From the NCBI GenBank assembly GCA_934278005.1, contig CAKQWG010000001.1, positions 8,859-72,858 of the forward strand: 64,000 nucleotides of DNA, written 5' to 3'. This stretch comes from an uncultured Pirellulaceae bacterium. GTDB lineage: Bacteria > Planctomycetota > Planctomycetia > Pirellulales > Pirellulaceae. The notes under the pieces are model-generated. The model worked only from the letters and a program-made list of their open reading frames with translations. It made no database searches and was not told where the DNA came from. The position numbers and the translations under genes were made by a program. Of the stretch, positions 13,001 to 21,412 are shown one piece after another; the stretch's first letter is position 1; each line of letters starts with the position of its first letter.

Positions 13001-16000
13001 CATAGTCAAAGGCAATCTGCGGACGATCGATGAATGAATCGTAGGTGACCAAGGAAAATGTTCGGGTCTCAGCTATGCTGCCTGGCGGGAAGGTAGCTGG
13101 GTCGCCGCTGGGGGTCGAAATGAAACCATTGCTGAGGAGGATTGGTTCGGGCGAAACGCCCACGCTCTCGCCGCGTTCAGCAAAGCCGATAATGAGCCCA
13201 TTGACGCGCGTTGCCGGATCATTGCTGCGCACGATGAGCGTCAGTCCATCTTGGCCAGCGAAGCTCTTGCTGGACAGCAGCGGCGCGCCGTTTGGCTGAG
13301 CTGTGATGCCGGCTAGAGACAACTTGATCGAACCGCTGCCCGCAGCGAGCCGCGCCAAGCTGGGATCGCTGGAACTAGCAATGGCGAACTCGGTTCCGTT
13401 GGCGTCGCGGACAAACAACTCCATCGAAGCGGCGCCGGGCCGCGTATAGTCGAGGTAGATAGCCGGCAGATCCTCGGCCGAGTAGCGCCCCAGATCGAAC
13501 GTCTCAGAGACCAGTTCGCCGGTAGCTCCCACCGTGCGCCGCGGTAGGAAATTGGCGACTTCCGGCGGTGTCGCCCCAGTCACTCCGGGGACGTAGTTGA
13601 TGTCGGCGATGCGGCGGATCGACGCAATGGGCGCAGTGCTCGATGGATTGATCAACCGCGTTCTGGGCTGATAACCGGCCGAGGAGACGCCCACCAAGTA
13701 ATTTCCTTCGGGTAGGGCGATGGGTCCAATGAAAGGATCTTTAGTCCCCATCGAACCGCGGCTCAAATCCTGCACGTCGCTGATGGTCAGCGGCCGACCT
13801 TGGTCGTCGGCGATATTGCTGCCGTCGCTGGAATAGACCAGTTGATACTGGGTGCCAAACAGAGGCGAGAAGACCTCTCTGAAGATATTCAGCGAGGTGT
13901 CTGGGCGGTTCAGTCCATCGGCGTAGTCCATATCGAAGACCACCGAAGCGTGACCGCCATTCATGCTACCCACGATATCTTTCTGGCTGATCTCCAGCAT
14001 ATAGAAATCGACATCGCTATTGGAGCTGATGGTGCCTGCAACGCTGATCGCTCCCTTGGCTGTCTCGAGCAAGTTGCCCACGTACTGCGGGCGATTGCCG
14101 AGCTGGTTGCCGACTCGCGCGTTGCCCAGGAAGCCGCCGCCGCCAAAGTTGCCGGAAGTGATACCACCGCCGGTGGCTACACCGTTGTTCGCATAGATGC
14201 GGCCATTGCGCACGCTTTCGTCCTCGGCTGCTTCGCCGATCAGCGGCGATTCACCCGGCAGACCGCGCAGGTGCACACCGTTCATGGCGTAGCGCACGTC
14301 GGCGAAGTTTACAGACGATCCGGCCCACTCCTGGGCTTCGCGCAGGCGGACCTGCAACTGATAAGCGCCCGAAGTCAGCCCCGCCCCGGCGTCATCCGCG
14401 TTGGTGCTGGCACTGCGAACTCTGATGAAGAATGTGCTGGTGTTGCCAGGCGAACCGGGCAGACGCATGCGGAAGCCGGGGTCGCGAGGATTGGTCGTGC
14501 CATCCTCTTTGATCGCACCGCTGCTGGTCGTCCGTGCGCCGACCGTGCGCGTCGCCAGCGGGTTGACGCTGCTGGCGGGAATCAGTGGCGACACGAATAG
14601 CAGGCTAGGATCGACGGCTTCGTCGGTGCTGTTAACGCTGCGGGCGAGCAAGTCGCCATCGGGACTGAGCAGCTCGAGTACTAGATCCAGGTTGTGCTGG
14701 GTGTAGTCGATGTCAAACCAAACTTCCGTTCCTGCCGTGCCAGTAAAGCTGTACACGTCGATGTCTTCGTTTTGGCTCAGCACGCCTTCGACCACGAAAC
14801 CGAGTCGACGCGATTCGTCGCCGGTATCGCGCGATGAGGCCAAGGTGCCGAGGACTTGAGCGGTGGTCACTTTGCCGTTGGGGCCAGGTGCCGCGGCAGT
14901 GAAGCTCTCGGTCTCCAAGACGATACCCACGTTGCGATCGTTGGAGTACTGATCGAGCAGGATACCGCGCCAATCGCCGGCTTGCGGGATGGAGCCGATG
15001 CCGTCGTTGTTGGTATCGTTCTGTGGCTGACCATCGGGCCGCAGGCCGGCGCCCACGGTGTCGTCGAACAGACTCGTCAAGATGACTGGGAAACCGGGTT
15101 GTCCCAGAATGTGCAGCGTCCCTCCGATGCGGTCCGACGCGGAGGTGAGTTGGCCATTGGCGGTTAGGCCAGCCCCCATATTGCGATTGAAGTTTGAGCC
15201 GTAGCCATCGAATTTGACGACCAGCGATTCGTTGGGTGCGCTCTGTAGGCGCAGGCCCCCTTCGTGTTGCACGTTGCCGGTGAAGATCTCGGTGTAGACG
15301 ACGTGCACGATGTCGGTATCGTCCCACACGCTAGCCGTGGTCAACGTGTCGCCGCGGATCTTCAGGCCATTGAGTCCGTTGTTAACAAAGCGATTTTCGC
15401 GAATCAGCGGTCCGCGGTTGGCTAAATAGTTGGGACTGCGATCGGCGTCGCCCGTCTGCCGGCCCGGATCCGACTTCAATTCGGCGGTCATGCTATTGGC
15501 GTCGATGGTGATCGCGCTGCCCGTGTTGCCACGGAAGGTATTGTCGATCAATGTCGGCTGCGAACCGCGCACGAAGATGGTGGAGGGTTCGTTGCTCAGG
15601 CGTCCCAGACGCGTGCCGGGGCCTTGCCCGCCAAAGCCATCGGCATTGTTTTCGAACAGCGTATGGGCGATGCGCGCGTCGGCCTGATTGATCTCGATGG
15701 TGTTGAAGGCGCGGAAGGTGCTGTCGAGTCGAGTGACGCCACCACCGTAGGCGAAGCGTGCGTAATCGACGCTCAGACTCGACGTGGGTCCGACGTAGAT
15801 GCCGCCCCAGTCGCGTGGCGCGGGGCCTGTGGCCGTGCCGTTGTTATTAGTATCGAACGTGCCACCGGCGCCGACCGTGTCGTCCAGCTTGCTGGTAAAC
15901 ACAATGGGCTTGCCGTCGATGCCCTCGGCGATAATGTTGGCACCAAAGGTGGCTTCGATGCGCGAAGCTTCCAACTTCAGAATGGCTCCCGGATCGATTA

Positions 16001-19000
16001 CCAGCGAAGCATTCACGCGTGGGCGTTTGACGCCTAGAGTCTCCGCAGCCAAGGCTTGCCCCGGTGCGTTGCCGACGTCGGTAAAGCTCTGCACGCCGGC
16101 GCTATCGGTATTGCTCAATTCACCTACCAGCGCGTAGGGGGAGGATCCATCGTCGCTGCTGCGGTAAATGCGGCGACTGACATAGCCATCGAGCGTCAGC
16201 GGTAGATTCGATAGCTGAATCGATCCGGTTGCGGCCAGCGTAACGAGAGGAGTAGCATTGGAAGCCAAGCCCTCGCGGCCGCCAGCATCGACCATCACGA
16301 CGCGATAGGTGTACTTGCCGGCCGCCAGCGTGCCGGTAGGTAGGGCCGTCGACGTTACGGCCGACACGTCGGCGCGGTCGCGGGCCAGCGTTCCGCCGGG
16401 CGTCTTGCCAATATCCAAGTACGTGGATGTGGTGCGGTCGAGCGATGAGACCAAGACATACGGCCCGGCCCCGTTGGCTTGACTGCGGTACAGCTTGCGC
16501 TCGACAAAATCGCCGCTGGCGCTGGGCAGTCCAGCGATAGACACAGCGGTCTGACCGGCGACTAAGTGGATCGTGGCGGATGCGTCCGACGGGGCGCTTT
16601 CATAGCCATTGCGATCGATGTAGGTGACTTTGTAATTGTAGTCGCCGGGCTGTAGCTTGCCGCCCACATTGGGTCCCAAGGAGACCAACCCCACAGGCGG
16701 CGTCGTGCTATCGATCAAGGCACCGCCGGCGGCGCCATTGACGACTAGATTGTCGGTCAGCACGTGCACGATGTCGATGTCATCGAATCGCGCGGGGACG
16801 CTCAATCCGTTAGGACCTACGCTGATAAATAGTCCGTTGAGCGAGTTGTTCGTGAGCGTGTTGCGACGGATCTCTGGCCCGACCCGATCGTAGTCGCTGG
16901 TGAAGGCGCCGCTGAGTTGAAAACGCGGCTCGTTGAAGTTGGTCTCTTCAAAGCTGTTCGGCGCGGCACTCATGGCCGCACTGCTGCTGCGCGAAATAAT
17001 GTTATCGGTAATCGTCGGGCGCACATCGATCATCTGGATGGGATAGACCGTCTGCGTATTGGAGTCCAGCGTTACGGAACCGCCGCCGTAGCGAATGTCC
17101 GCATGGTTGATGTACTGTAGGAAAATGCCCTGGCTCTCCAGATTATGCCGACCGCTAGAGGCATCGACGTCGTGGCGAAAGGAGATCCCGCCCCAGTTTC
17201 CAGCGGCTGGAGTGGTCGTAGGCGTATAGGTATCGAAGCCGATCGATTCGTCCAACCACGAAGTAAAGTAGACTCGGCCCGCGGCGAGCGAGCCATCGCT
17301 TTTACGCAGTGCGTTGCCGCTGGAGTCGAGCAGCACGGGCGCACCTAGGACTTGCAAAGCTCCGCCGGACCGGTCGATATTCAGATTGGAGCTGCCGACG
17401 CCGATGCGAGCACCACGCAGTTTAAAGACTGCGCCGGCATCGATCATAGTGGTCACCCCCTTGGGGACTTCCATGGTGGCTCCGTCGGACAAGATGGAGC
17501 CGGGCAGCAGGCCCGTACCGATCTCGTAGGCAAAGTTATCGGCTTCGGTAGCCAGACTTCCATCTGCTCCGCCATTGCCTACGATGCGGACGATGTCGCC
17601 GGGGAAGGTGGAGGAGAAGGCGTTCGGCACCCCGCTGCCGGCGATGTTGTTAAAAGGTTTGGTCAAACTGCCATCGGCGTTGGGGCCGGCCGATTTGTCG
17701 ACGAAGATGGTCTTGCCGCCCACGTCGATAAGTTTGAGCTGTGGATCAAGGGCTATGGTGCGTTCGCCGCTGAGCGTAACGCGGACGCCGTTGGCCACGG
17801 CACCCACTCCAAGATTTCCGCGCGAGGTGATGGCACTGGCCAAGGCGTTGGCCAAATCACCAGCGGTACTGGCCGCCGTGTAGGGAACTCGCACCCGTCC
17901 AGCAGCGATGTTGGCGTCGCTGCTGAATTCAAAGACTTGGATCGTTCCAGAAGCACCGGTGACGCTCACGGTGCGGCCTTCTAAATCACTGCTGGCTCCA
18001 GCGTTGAAATCAAGCGTGCGCTGTAGCGGCCGCGTCTGGAACCAGAAATTATAGGTTCCACCGGCCAGTCCATCGCTGTCGCCGTCAAAGCCCACAGACA
18101 TCGCCCCTGGCTCGGCACCCAGCGCATCCTGAATCGTCTGCGAGGCGTCAACGGCCGCGCGGAAGGTCAGGCGCAAGTCGTAGTTGCCTTCCGACTGGCC
18201 GCCAAAGCCGGTCCCTTCGCTCGACGCATTGTAGTTGGCATTGCCACTGGCGCTGACGCCCAAGTAGTACACGCCCGAACCCAAGGCATGAGTGATTAGC
18301 GAATCGCGGCCGAAATAATCGTTGTTCTGCGCTATCAATCGCATGCCACCGCCGACGAGCGTGACGGGATTTTGCGAAAGCAGATTGTTGCCAACTTTCG
18401 TAGTGGCGCTACCTGTGACCAAGCTGACTCGCACCAGCGAGCTGGCGGCGACCGAGTTGCGAATGGCGTCTAAAATATCTTGGACCGTGCTCTCGGAACC
18501 GGCGGTGGAATTGAGGTCGATGCTGAGCGCGTTGGGATAAGCCAAAATGGTTGGCTTACTGGCGTTGCCACGATCGGTTTGCGTGAAATGGATCTGCAGC
18601 TGATTGCCCTGAGCGCCCGAGCGGACGGCTTCGAACCGCAGCGACAGCGGCACGCTGGATCCCAAGGTGGTGGTGACCGAGGCCTGCTGCTGCTGGAACA
18701 GCTGCAGTTGCGTGTTGAGCGAGCTGCTGTTGCTCAGTCGCTGCGCGTAGGTCTCGGCAGTCATAATACCGACGCGATCGCCGGCCCCGAAGTCGACTTC
18801 GAACCGGTACAAGTCGATGTCTGATCCGTCTGGACGGTACAGATGGCGCGCGTGCAGAATGTCCTGATTGCCTGGCACGATCGGTTCGTACTTTTCGTCG
18901 CTGGCGTCGAGCTGATTGTCGTTGACATCGATCAGTGGTCCGGAGCCCGCTAAGAACGTTGGGTCCAGGCGCATGAGCGTCGTCTCGGGAAGATCGCCGG

Positions 19001-21185
19001 CGTGCTCTAGTCCCAGAGCGATGCCCACGGCCGCGGCCAGATTGCGAGTGAAGCTGGCCCCGTACTCGAGCCCCCAGTCGAATGTTGCCGACAGTAGGAT
19101 CAGCGGATTCTGGAAGGTTGGGTCGACGGCCACGCCGAATCGGCCCTCGGATCTAAAGGTTGTTCCGGCGGGAATCTGCAGGCCCGTGACCGGTCCGGCG
19201 GCAATGGTCAAACCCAGATCGGATGTCTCAACAAACTGCACGCCAATGTACTTGGACCACAGCGAGAGAACTTCGCGAGCACGCGTTTTCTGCTGCTCAC
19301 TGATCGAATTGCCCAACGCATCCCCCACGTTGGTCTGACCGTAGACCGATTGGAAGTTGTAGTAGATGGTGCTGATGCCATCGACCGCATCGGGGCCAAA
19401 GGCCGGGTTGACGTGATCTTCAAAGCCACCTTGCAGGTTCTGCACGAGTTGACGGTGACCGGGATCGTCGCTGGCCCCTGGCAGGTCAAGCGCGAAGGAC
19501 TGAGGATCGATGGCCGACGAGAGAATTAGGCTGGTGGTGCTTTGCGCGGCCGATCCGATCACTCCCAGATTCGACGCCGTGTCAAACGAACTGCCCAGTC
19601 CAACCAGGGTCACAGGCGAGAAGGCCAAATTGGTATTGCCTACGACCGTGGATCCCAGGCTGCCAGGTTCTAGCTCGGCGCTGAACAGATTCGAGGCGGC
19701 GGCCGAACCGCGCAGCAGCGCCACTAGTTCATCGGCGGTGAGGTTGTCGCGGCCCATGTCGACCGTAACGACTCTGCCGACGGCTGTGACCAACGGCGTG
19801 CCGCTGCGGGAATTGGTGAAGTTAACTTGGATTCCACCGGCCGACTCACCTACTTCACGTGAGGTCAGACGCAGCTTGACCGCGCCGGCCGTGTTGAGGT
19901 CGGTGATTACATTAGCGGTTCCCTCGCTGCGAGTCGGCGCGGCGGGGGTGGTTTCACGAGTTCCAATCCGCAGCCGATATGTGGCTGGTCCGGCTGCGCG
20001 GCCGGGCAGTTCGTTGAGATCGCCGGCGAATTTAAGCGTGGCTGTATTGGTAGCCGCGTTGTATTTGACGGATGTCGGCAGGAAGGTGACATCGTCGGTG
20101 TTGCGGACGGTGTCGTGCGTGAAGATCAACTGGTAGAAGCCTGGATTCTCGACCGACCGCGACGTGGGTTTTCCATCCGCGCCGTTTTCTACCAGCAGCT
20201 TATCGTTATCGAAGTGGACGATGATCGTGTCGCGTTGTTGCTGCAGTCCAGCGCCCACGCGGACGACGGGCTGCGGCACGACTGCAGTGACTTGTGGTCC
20301 CAGGTCGAGGCGGAAGTCGACGGTGTCCTTGCGTGTTCCAGCCACCGAGGGAACGAACAACTCGCCACCGGCCGCGGCAGTGTTGCGGAGGCCTACAACG
20401 CCAGCTGTCGGATCGTCAAAGCCGAAGATCTCGATGCGATAATTGTCGTCTTTGAGCGTCTCAGCAAAGCGGAAGGTAACTTCGTTCTCATCGGGGCTTT
20501 GCCCAACGAGAACGGCGCCGGGCTTGACCACGCGGTCATTGTTTTGATTGACGGCGATGGGCGCGTAGCTACTGACCGAAGCGGTACCGAGCTTGGCTGT
20601 TCCCAAGCCGCCGTTGAGCTGTGCGGTGAGCTTGCCAGCTAATGCCGACGAACCGTTAATGGCGGAGATGAGCGAATTGGCGGTAGTGCCACCGGCAGGG
20701 TTGGTATTGAGCGTGATGGAGATGGTCGAGCCCGTGATGGCGATAGCCGGAGGAGCGGCCGGGGCTAGTGAAGCGGTGGTGACCTGTACCGTCCAGCTCT
20801 GCCCAGGAATGGCTGCGGTGAGCTGAATGTTGGCTCCGCCGTTGCTGCCAAAATCGCTCTGGGCCGTGTTTTTGCCAAAGCTGCCGTCGCCGCCAGCGCT
20901 GGTGATGCGAATCCCACCGAGCGTGGCTGGATCGATGGTTTGCGAGTCATCGAAGCGGAATACCAGCTCGTTGGGCGCCTGCATTCGCACGTCGCCGTTG
21001 GCCAGCAGATCGCTACTGTTGGGCTGAATACCAATCAATTGCGGTCCCACCGCCAAGAGCTGCCGCTGTTCGAGTTGCTCGAGCAACATATGCCGCAGCC
21101 GGGCTTTGGCTTTGCGACGACCACGACCCGCGTCTGCTTGTTTGGAACGGCTGGAAGATGCTGATTGTGTATTGCGGACGGCCAT
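4008..21185 (-). CDS. 5725-aa exported multidomain protein with degenerate metzincin site and dockerin-like C-terminus
   Basis: One uninterrupted frame. The basic N-terminus carries LEQLEQRQLLA (about 35-45), the planctomycete LEPR-XLL-type motif. Residues 718-728 (AAVGIALGLEH) align with the neighbour's HEIGHLLGLGH: the last His (728) and Met-turn Met (738) are kept, but the catalytic His, Glu and second His are lost. Beta-helix-like segments (about 1240-2090) and PPC-like domains (about 2090-2180 and near 3330) follow. A solitary CTNC sits at 3206-3209; I found no other cysteine. A DGxxFxI...FEF module recurs (about 1070, 2885, 3500, and six in tandem at 4060-4590). Next come a GEVED domain (about 4700-4875, DGEVEDY at its end), six cadherin-like VNDxP modules (4877-5515), and two dockerin-like calcium loops (about 5523-5597). 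Probably a cell-surface structural or adhesive protein; function unknown. Confidence 0.95.
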   Translation of the reverse strand: MAVRNTQSASSSRSKQADAGRGRRKAKARLRHMLLEQLEQRQLLAVGPQLIGIQPNSSDLLANGDVRMQAPNELVFRFDDSQTIDPATLGGIRITSAGGDGSFGKNTAQSDFGSNGGANIQLTAAIPGQSWTVQVTTASLAPAAPPAIAITGSTISITLNTNPAGGTTANSLISAINGSSALAGKLTAQLNGGLGTAKLGTASVSSYAPIAVNQNNDRVVKPGAVLVGQSPDENEVTFRFAETLKDDNYRIEIFGFDDPTAGVVGLRNTAAAGGELFVPSVAGTRKDTVDFRLDLGPQVTAVVPQPVVRVGAGLQQQRDTIIVHFDNDKLLVENGADGKPTSRSVENPGFYQLIFTHDTVRNTDDVTFLPTSVKYNAATNTATLKFAGDLNELPGRAAGPATYRLRIGTRETTPAAPTRSEGTANVITDLNTAGAVKLRLTSREVGESAGGIQVNFTNSRSGTPLVTAVGRVVTVDMGRDNLTADELVALLRGSAAASNLFSAELEPGSLGSTVVGNTNLAFSPVTLVGLGSSFDTASNLGVIGSAAQSTTSLILSSAIDPQSFALDLPGASDDPGHRQLVQNLQGGFEDHVNPAFGPDAVDGISTIYYNFQSVYGQTNVGDALGNSISEQQKTRAREVLSLWSKYIGVQFVETSDLGLTIAAGPVTGLQIPAGTTFRSEGRFGVAVDPTFQNPLILLSATFDWGLEYGASFTRNLAAAVGIALGLEHAGDLPETTLMRLDPTFLAGSGPLIDVNDNQLDASDEKYEPIVPGNQDILHARHLYRPDGSDIDLYRFEVDFGAGDRVGIMTAETYAQRLSNSSSLNTQLQLFQQQQASVTTTLGSSVPLSLRFEAVRSGAQGNQLQIHFTQTDRGNASKPTILAYPNALSIDLNSTAGSESTVQDILDAIRNSVAASSLVRVSLVTGSATTKVGNNLLSQNPVTLVGGGMRLIAQNNDYFGRDSLITHALGSGVYYLGVSASGNANYNASSEGTGFGGQSEGNYDLRLTFRAAVDASQTIQDALGAEPGAMSVGFDGDSDGLAGGTYNFWFQTRPLQRTLDFNAGASSDLEGRTVSVTGASGTIQVFEFSSDANIAAGRVRVPYTAASTAGDLANALASAITSRGNLGVGAVANGVRVTLSGERTIALDPQLKLIDVGGKTIFVDKSAGPNADGSLTKPFNNIAGSGVPNAFSSTFPGDIVRIVGNGGADGSLATEADNFAYEIGTGLLPGSILSDGATMEVPKGVTTMIDAGAVFKLRGARIGVGSSNLNIDRSGGALQVLGAPVLLDSSGNALRKSDGSLAAGRVYFTSWLDESIGFDTYTPTTTPAAGNWGGISFRHDVDASSGRHNLESQGIFLQYINHADIRYGGGSVTLDSNTQTVYPIQMIDVRPTITDNIISRSSSAAMSAAPNSFEETNFNEPRFQLSGAFTSDYDRVGPEIRRNTLTNNSLNGLFISVGPNGLSVPARFDDIDIVHVLTDNLVVNGAAGGALIDSTTPPVGLVSLGPNVGGKLQPGDYNYKVTYIDRNGYESAPSDASATIHLVAGQTAVSIAGLPSASGDFVERKLYRSQANGAGPYVLVSSLDRTTSTYLDIGKTPGGTLARDRADVSAVTSTALPTGTLAAGKYTYRVVMVDAGGREGLASNATPLVTLAATGSIQLSNLPLTLDGYVSRRIYRSSDDGSSPYALVGELSNTDSAGVQSFTDVGNAPGQALAAETLGVKRPRVNASLVIDPGAILKLEASRIEATFGANIIAEGIDGKPIVFTSKLDDTVGAGGTFDTNNNGTATGPAPRDWGGIYVGPTSSLSVDYARFAYGGGVTRLDSTFRAFNTIEINQADARIAHTLFENNADGFGGQGPGTRLGRLSNEPSTIFVRGSQPTLIDNTFRGNTGSAITIDANSMTAELKSDPGRQTGDADRSPNYLANRGPLIRENRFVNNGLNGLKIRGDTLTTASVWDDTDIVHVVYTEIFTGNVQHEGGLRLQSAPNESLVVKFDGYGSNFNRNMGAGLTANGQLTSASDRIGGTLHILGQPGFPVILTSLFDDTVGAGLRPDGQPQNDTNNDGIGSIPQAGDWRGILLDQYSNDRNVGIVLETESFTAAAPGPNGKVTTAQVLGTLASSRDTGDESRRLGFVVEGVLSQNEDIDVYSFTGTAGTEVWFDIDYTQHNLDLVLELLSPDGDLLARSVNSTDEAVDPSLLFVSPLIPASSVNPLATRTVGARTTSSGAIKEDGTTNPRDPGFRMRLPGSPGNTSTFFIRVRSASTNADDAGAGLTSGAYQLQVRLREAQEWAGSSVNFADVRYAMNGVHLRGLPGESPLIGEAAEDESVRNGRIYANNGVATGGGITSGNFGGGGFLGNARVGNQLGNRPQYVGNLLETAKGAISVAGTISSNSDVDFYMLEISQKDIVGSMNGGHASVVFDMDYADGLNRPDTSLNIFREVFSPLFGTQYQLVYSSDGSNIADDQGRPLTISDVQDLSRGSMGTKDPFIGPIALPEGNYLVGVSSAGYQPRTRLINPSSTAPIASIRRIADINYVPGVTGATPPEVANFLPRRTVGATGELVSETFDLGRYSAEDLPAIYLDYTRPGAASMELFVRDANGTEFAIASSSDPSLARLAAGSGSIKLSLAGITAQPNGAPLLSSKSFAGQDGLTLIVRSNDPATRVNGLIIGFAERGESVGVSPEPILLSNGFISTPSGDPATFPPGSIAETRTFSLVTYDSFIDRPQIAFDYEVFNGQMDVWLIDDLSGAQRWLATTVAQNRPTGVTLLATGSPKSQVLDISGFSGRSDLRVEFRARNDNPSRSSIQNVVIQLADGSRVGSGEYNSTYVNVPVPSTTVTTGKYQLEIRMGDEFFQSQRFGSPVLTKSFDTNDRLANQISLVAPAGSLLTSGDKFSVSDGGRSITFEFTTSGLVGLGNVPVRFAATDPAHVVAQAIRDAINSNGVQSQLQGSIRAATSSGIVSGTAGRDPQINLHGSAYFKSLLAANPDGAVELVLHQGQSDTNARREQGQVLIQNSFIRQPRDYGVWSEPAARQADPRDELDSFTRSQMQEVPNLVGTQAVRNLSTLNDGVQGGMLPGLVIQNNVLEEGGLGGIKLQGETPMWMISPRLIPYFEPGTDPAGFLWDGNPLVNTSGGNPPISHFGSYLDDQDTLVLDADRTRLRLEFDDLAGGGTGNPVGGSGQVEGNGVRPDSSIAWYRDTGGDFYQRITCTNCTPFATTAFETMHALRDSLLSSILVSNGTTQQINVTIAASLLGPDPVAPEDSSFGYPLYFNRPAVYIEGATQLQWQDGPVGNGNPFDIRQLDLGEAPQPQAKIVNNTIIGTDGRASFNGEAAVNEPNDTLASAVQTWQGTAHNPLEYTSTGFIGDAVTGQPGSDVDIFQFKLGVGERVIVDVNSPADSSLDAVLQIFDSRGIAQTFTNAAGESRTISDNDPAPGEASSFDPYADFTATASGVYYAAISSVGNINYDPLSYANRQIGSSTGAYSVSVSARHLQNFVITAEDASAYAGGETFTIYGVPDIGSTASSGRTFEFVLGGGGASNGNIPININADWRFPDVARAIAKAINEGGAGGGRAIPNTQTLPNGVFGTASPLPPVHAKAIGGLSAVLDAPFNSIQGDKETILLQLSAVDELGSNQLSRSQIEQQIFGPYYEVNQGLELFPRRNDGQINSNNGNITSLSNLGLGHDRRSTTPLSPTSRGDGTSERFVLVNNAAWIDGNGAIIVDPDQNGPTNLDQLLPETGVLASRGASPTVLNNVFFNLQTPVINEESRRNLNTNAASPYGSPNPNVVTKPGEVVLGGSIYQYYETASSNSRFTTGVETSPTNVPNTSLDQNIDVPGNVRLFVNAQAGQYLPAPGSPLIDSAINKLDERPSLVAIKNSLGMPVSNVQAPDFDLVGQLRADDPSVSPPGGTGQNIFKDRGALERADFVGPAAILLEPVDNDALGIDGDGSVSVVQLNSGVYPQFRIQLADGNEPSNPLQGIGIDDNTVVSSVIAEQRLSGAAIVVFENGRVLREGIDYSFAYNATRDEIILTPLAGVWKNGKVYELSINNRDRFVISAPSGDQIADGDGFSITDENGGVVNYEFDSGYRLQVPQGLTLQIPLAGGAFGGIVDGERFSLTIGSTTTTFEFDRNNNVLAGNLPIAYQLGATQHELQNAMVAAINAAGLSGITPTVLAPGEIFIGAESGVQLNTSNSTLAQPNGTLALRIPANGPRGGVLDGHTFTLSDGRQTRTFEYDTDGTVASANLAIDFSQAFTAADIATLTQAAIADSSLNFNPTVIGGTLIHLGMGPSGSASIDNSQLTLVGVSRTLADGERFTITGNGKTATFEITRDATVGAGNIPIAVSPNDTQSVTADRIVAAIIAADLGLTPQAVGPGNIAIGGTAANTVDVATAPGLTLFGKPGVESQTRLQVFGPLVLQLPAISALADNSSILLQGNGKTVVFEFDSNGSGPSGLSNVVVAFSALSSPNDVALALAAAINGAGLDITATNMGNGKVSLGRIKANQVLVGTSGLTATAGVVSDGEIFTISNGQRSVTFEFNNVDLNNGFDPANTQIQFSNTTTPATLIDSMKAAIEAAGLGLTTTVMANATLQLNDTPRFITNVSGAPTLALSGLPGGANAVKFVQDPSFTDVDVKRAIIQAINTSSNTTLTASDRGSDTLFVSGATVISPEINSYFLRGVSDLAGNLLKPNQINNETKFTILMPGVELDYGDAPDPLGSIHGRYATLHANDGARHVVGNVALLGSSISADADGQPTPLADGDSGDDGVVFGSILATPGAFNKFALTPIEVTLSSPGFVDAWIDFNADGDWDDPGEQILSSANFTASSLTQTFYVTVPATAPDATTNTRTFARFRSSSSGGLTTTGLAVDGEVEDYAVTIVPGTPPTAVNDTYELNEDPLLPFQTTDATGTTTPGFKIDDGVAANDVSPDGKPLSVTLVTGPTSAQPGSFQLNADGTFSYRPLANFNGQDTFVYRVNDGVLGSNNLGTVTLTVREVNDAPIAAPDSLALNENETLSIDQSVLLSNDAAGPANEADQTLTITAVSATSLRGGTVTLVGGRIQYVPPASYSGSDSFTYTVTDNGTTAGVITPLGAVGTVTLQIADKNNPPVTVAKNIVAVEDTPATMTAAELKAGDTPGPSDESGQSLTVIGVTPTSTHGGTVTFIGGVATYTPAPDFEGVDTFFYQVQDNGTSAGVADPQTSTGTVTVTVAGRPDAPRVGTALGTVTMAEDASPQQIDLSTVFFDPDSGDSLTYSLPAAGNSNPGLVTATINAGRLVLTLKPDQHGSATIVVQATDSTGLSVRDTLTLVVTAVDDAPRIATPLPDRTVNENSVIAPIVLTPNHFIDPDVATNGDVLSFEVVGNTNSLLVSSTISGNELRLVLAPNRSGFADIRVAAKDRSGQTVISQFRLTVVEIDDVPITQPDTYRVKQGQALITTDPRGTDGNPANDGVLANDIDPEGMPLTAVLVTGPVNAAQFSLNADGTFTYQHNFEKGKTTDSFTYRASDGNGLSVVTTVTINIDNPPPPSHQNADNSLDVNADGFISPIDALLIINLINERAVGGGGGTIPTSSLPPPPPYVDTDGNNLITPNDVLQVINYLNANTSHARRSGGGEGQGEGEAATSLAAFEPQLVMSAAVPASLPLISAPAPQATAQSVTQLAAQPVTQPTTQFAGQTRVAPEPSPSIFAQVADSRTESVDVSWVTQRARVEDSNHLIDIALASLLADLGAAHD
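7420..9010 (-). repeat. Six tandem copies of a DGxxFxI / FEF module within the giant protein
   Basis: Copies start near 9010, 8880, 8550, 8270, 7925 and 7650 (minus strand). Each begins D-G/N-x-x-F/I-x-I/L, reaches FEF, FEY, YEF or FEI about 10-15 residues later, and most then carry a segment like A-I-x-A-A-G-L about 35 residues on. The copies are diverged at DNA level, so this is old protein-level duplication rather than recent slippage. Further single copies lie near 17985, 12535 and 10690. I do not recognise a named domain. Confidence 0.75.
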
Positions 21186-21384
21186 AGACCAACCCTTAGC
21201 GCTTGCAGGTGAGCTTTAGCAAATTCACCTCGAGGGACGAGGTGCCAACGCGTAACAGGCGTCGAATTGCGGTTTAAAAAAACAGGACCACGAATCTTGG
21301 TGGATATAATAACTCAGACGAGCTGTTGTGGGTCGGGAATACCGCGTAAACGTTTTATCCCGGCCCAAAAGCACGTAATTGACG

Positions 21385-21412
21385 ATTATAGTTGCAGCGA
21401 GTTTACTTGCAA
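21385..21412 (-). promoter_or_regulatory. Candidate housekeeping-type promoter for the 5725-aa gene
   Basis: On the minus strand TTGCAA (21412-21407) is followed after 16 bp by a perfect TATAAT (21390-21385). This would start transcription near 21378 and leave a 5' leader of roughly 190 nt before the ATG at 21185. The -35 matches TTGACA at 4 of 6 positions. Sequence resemblance only. Confidence 0.35.
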
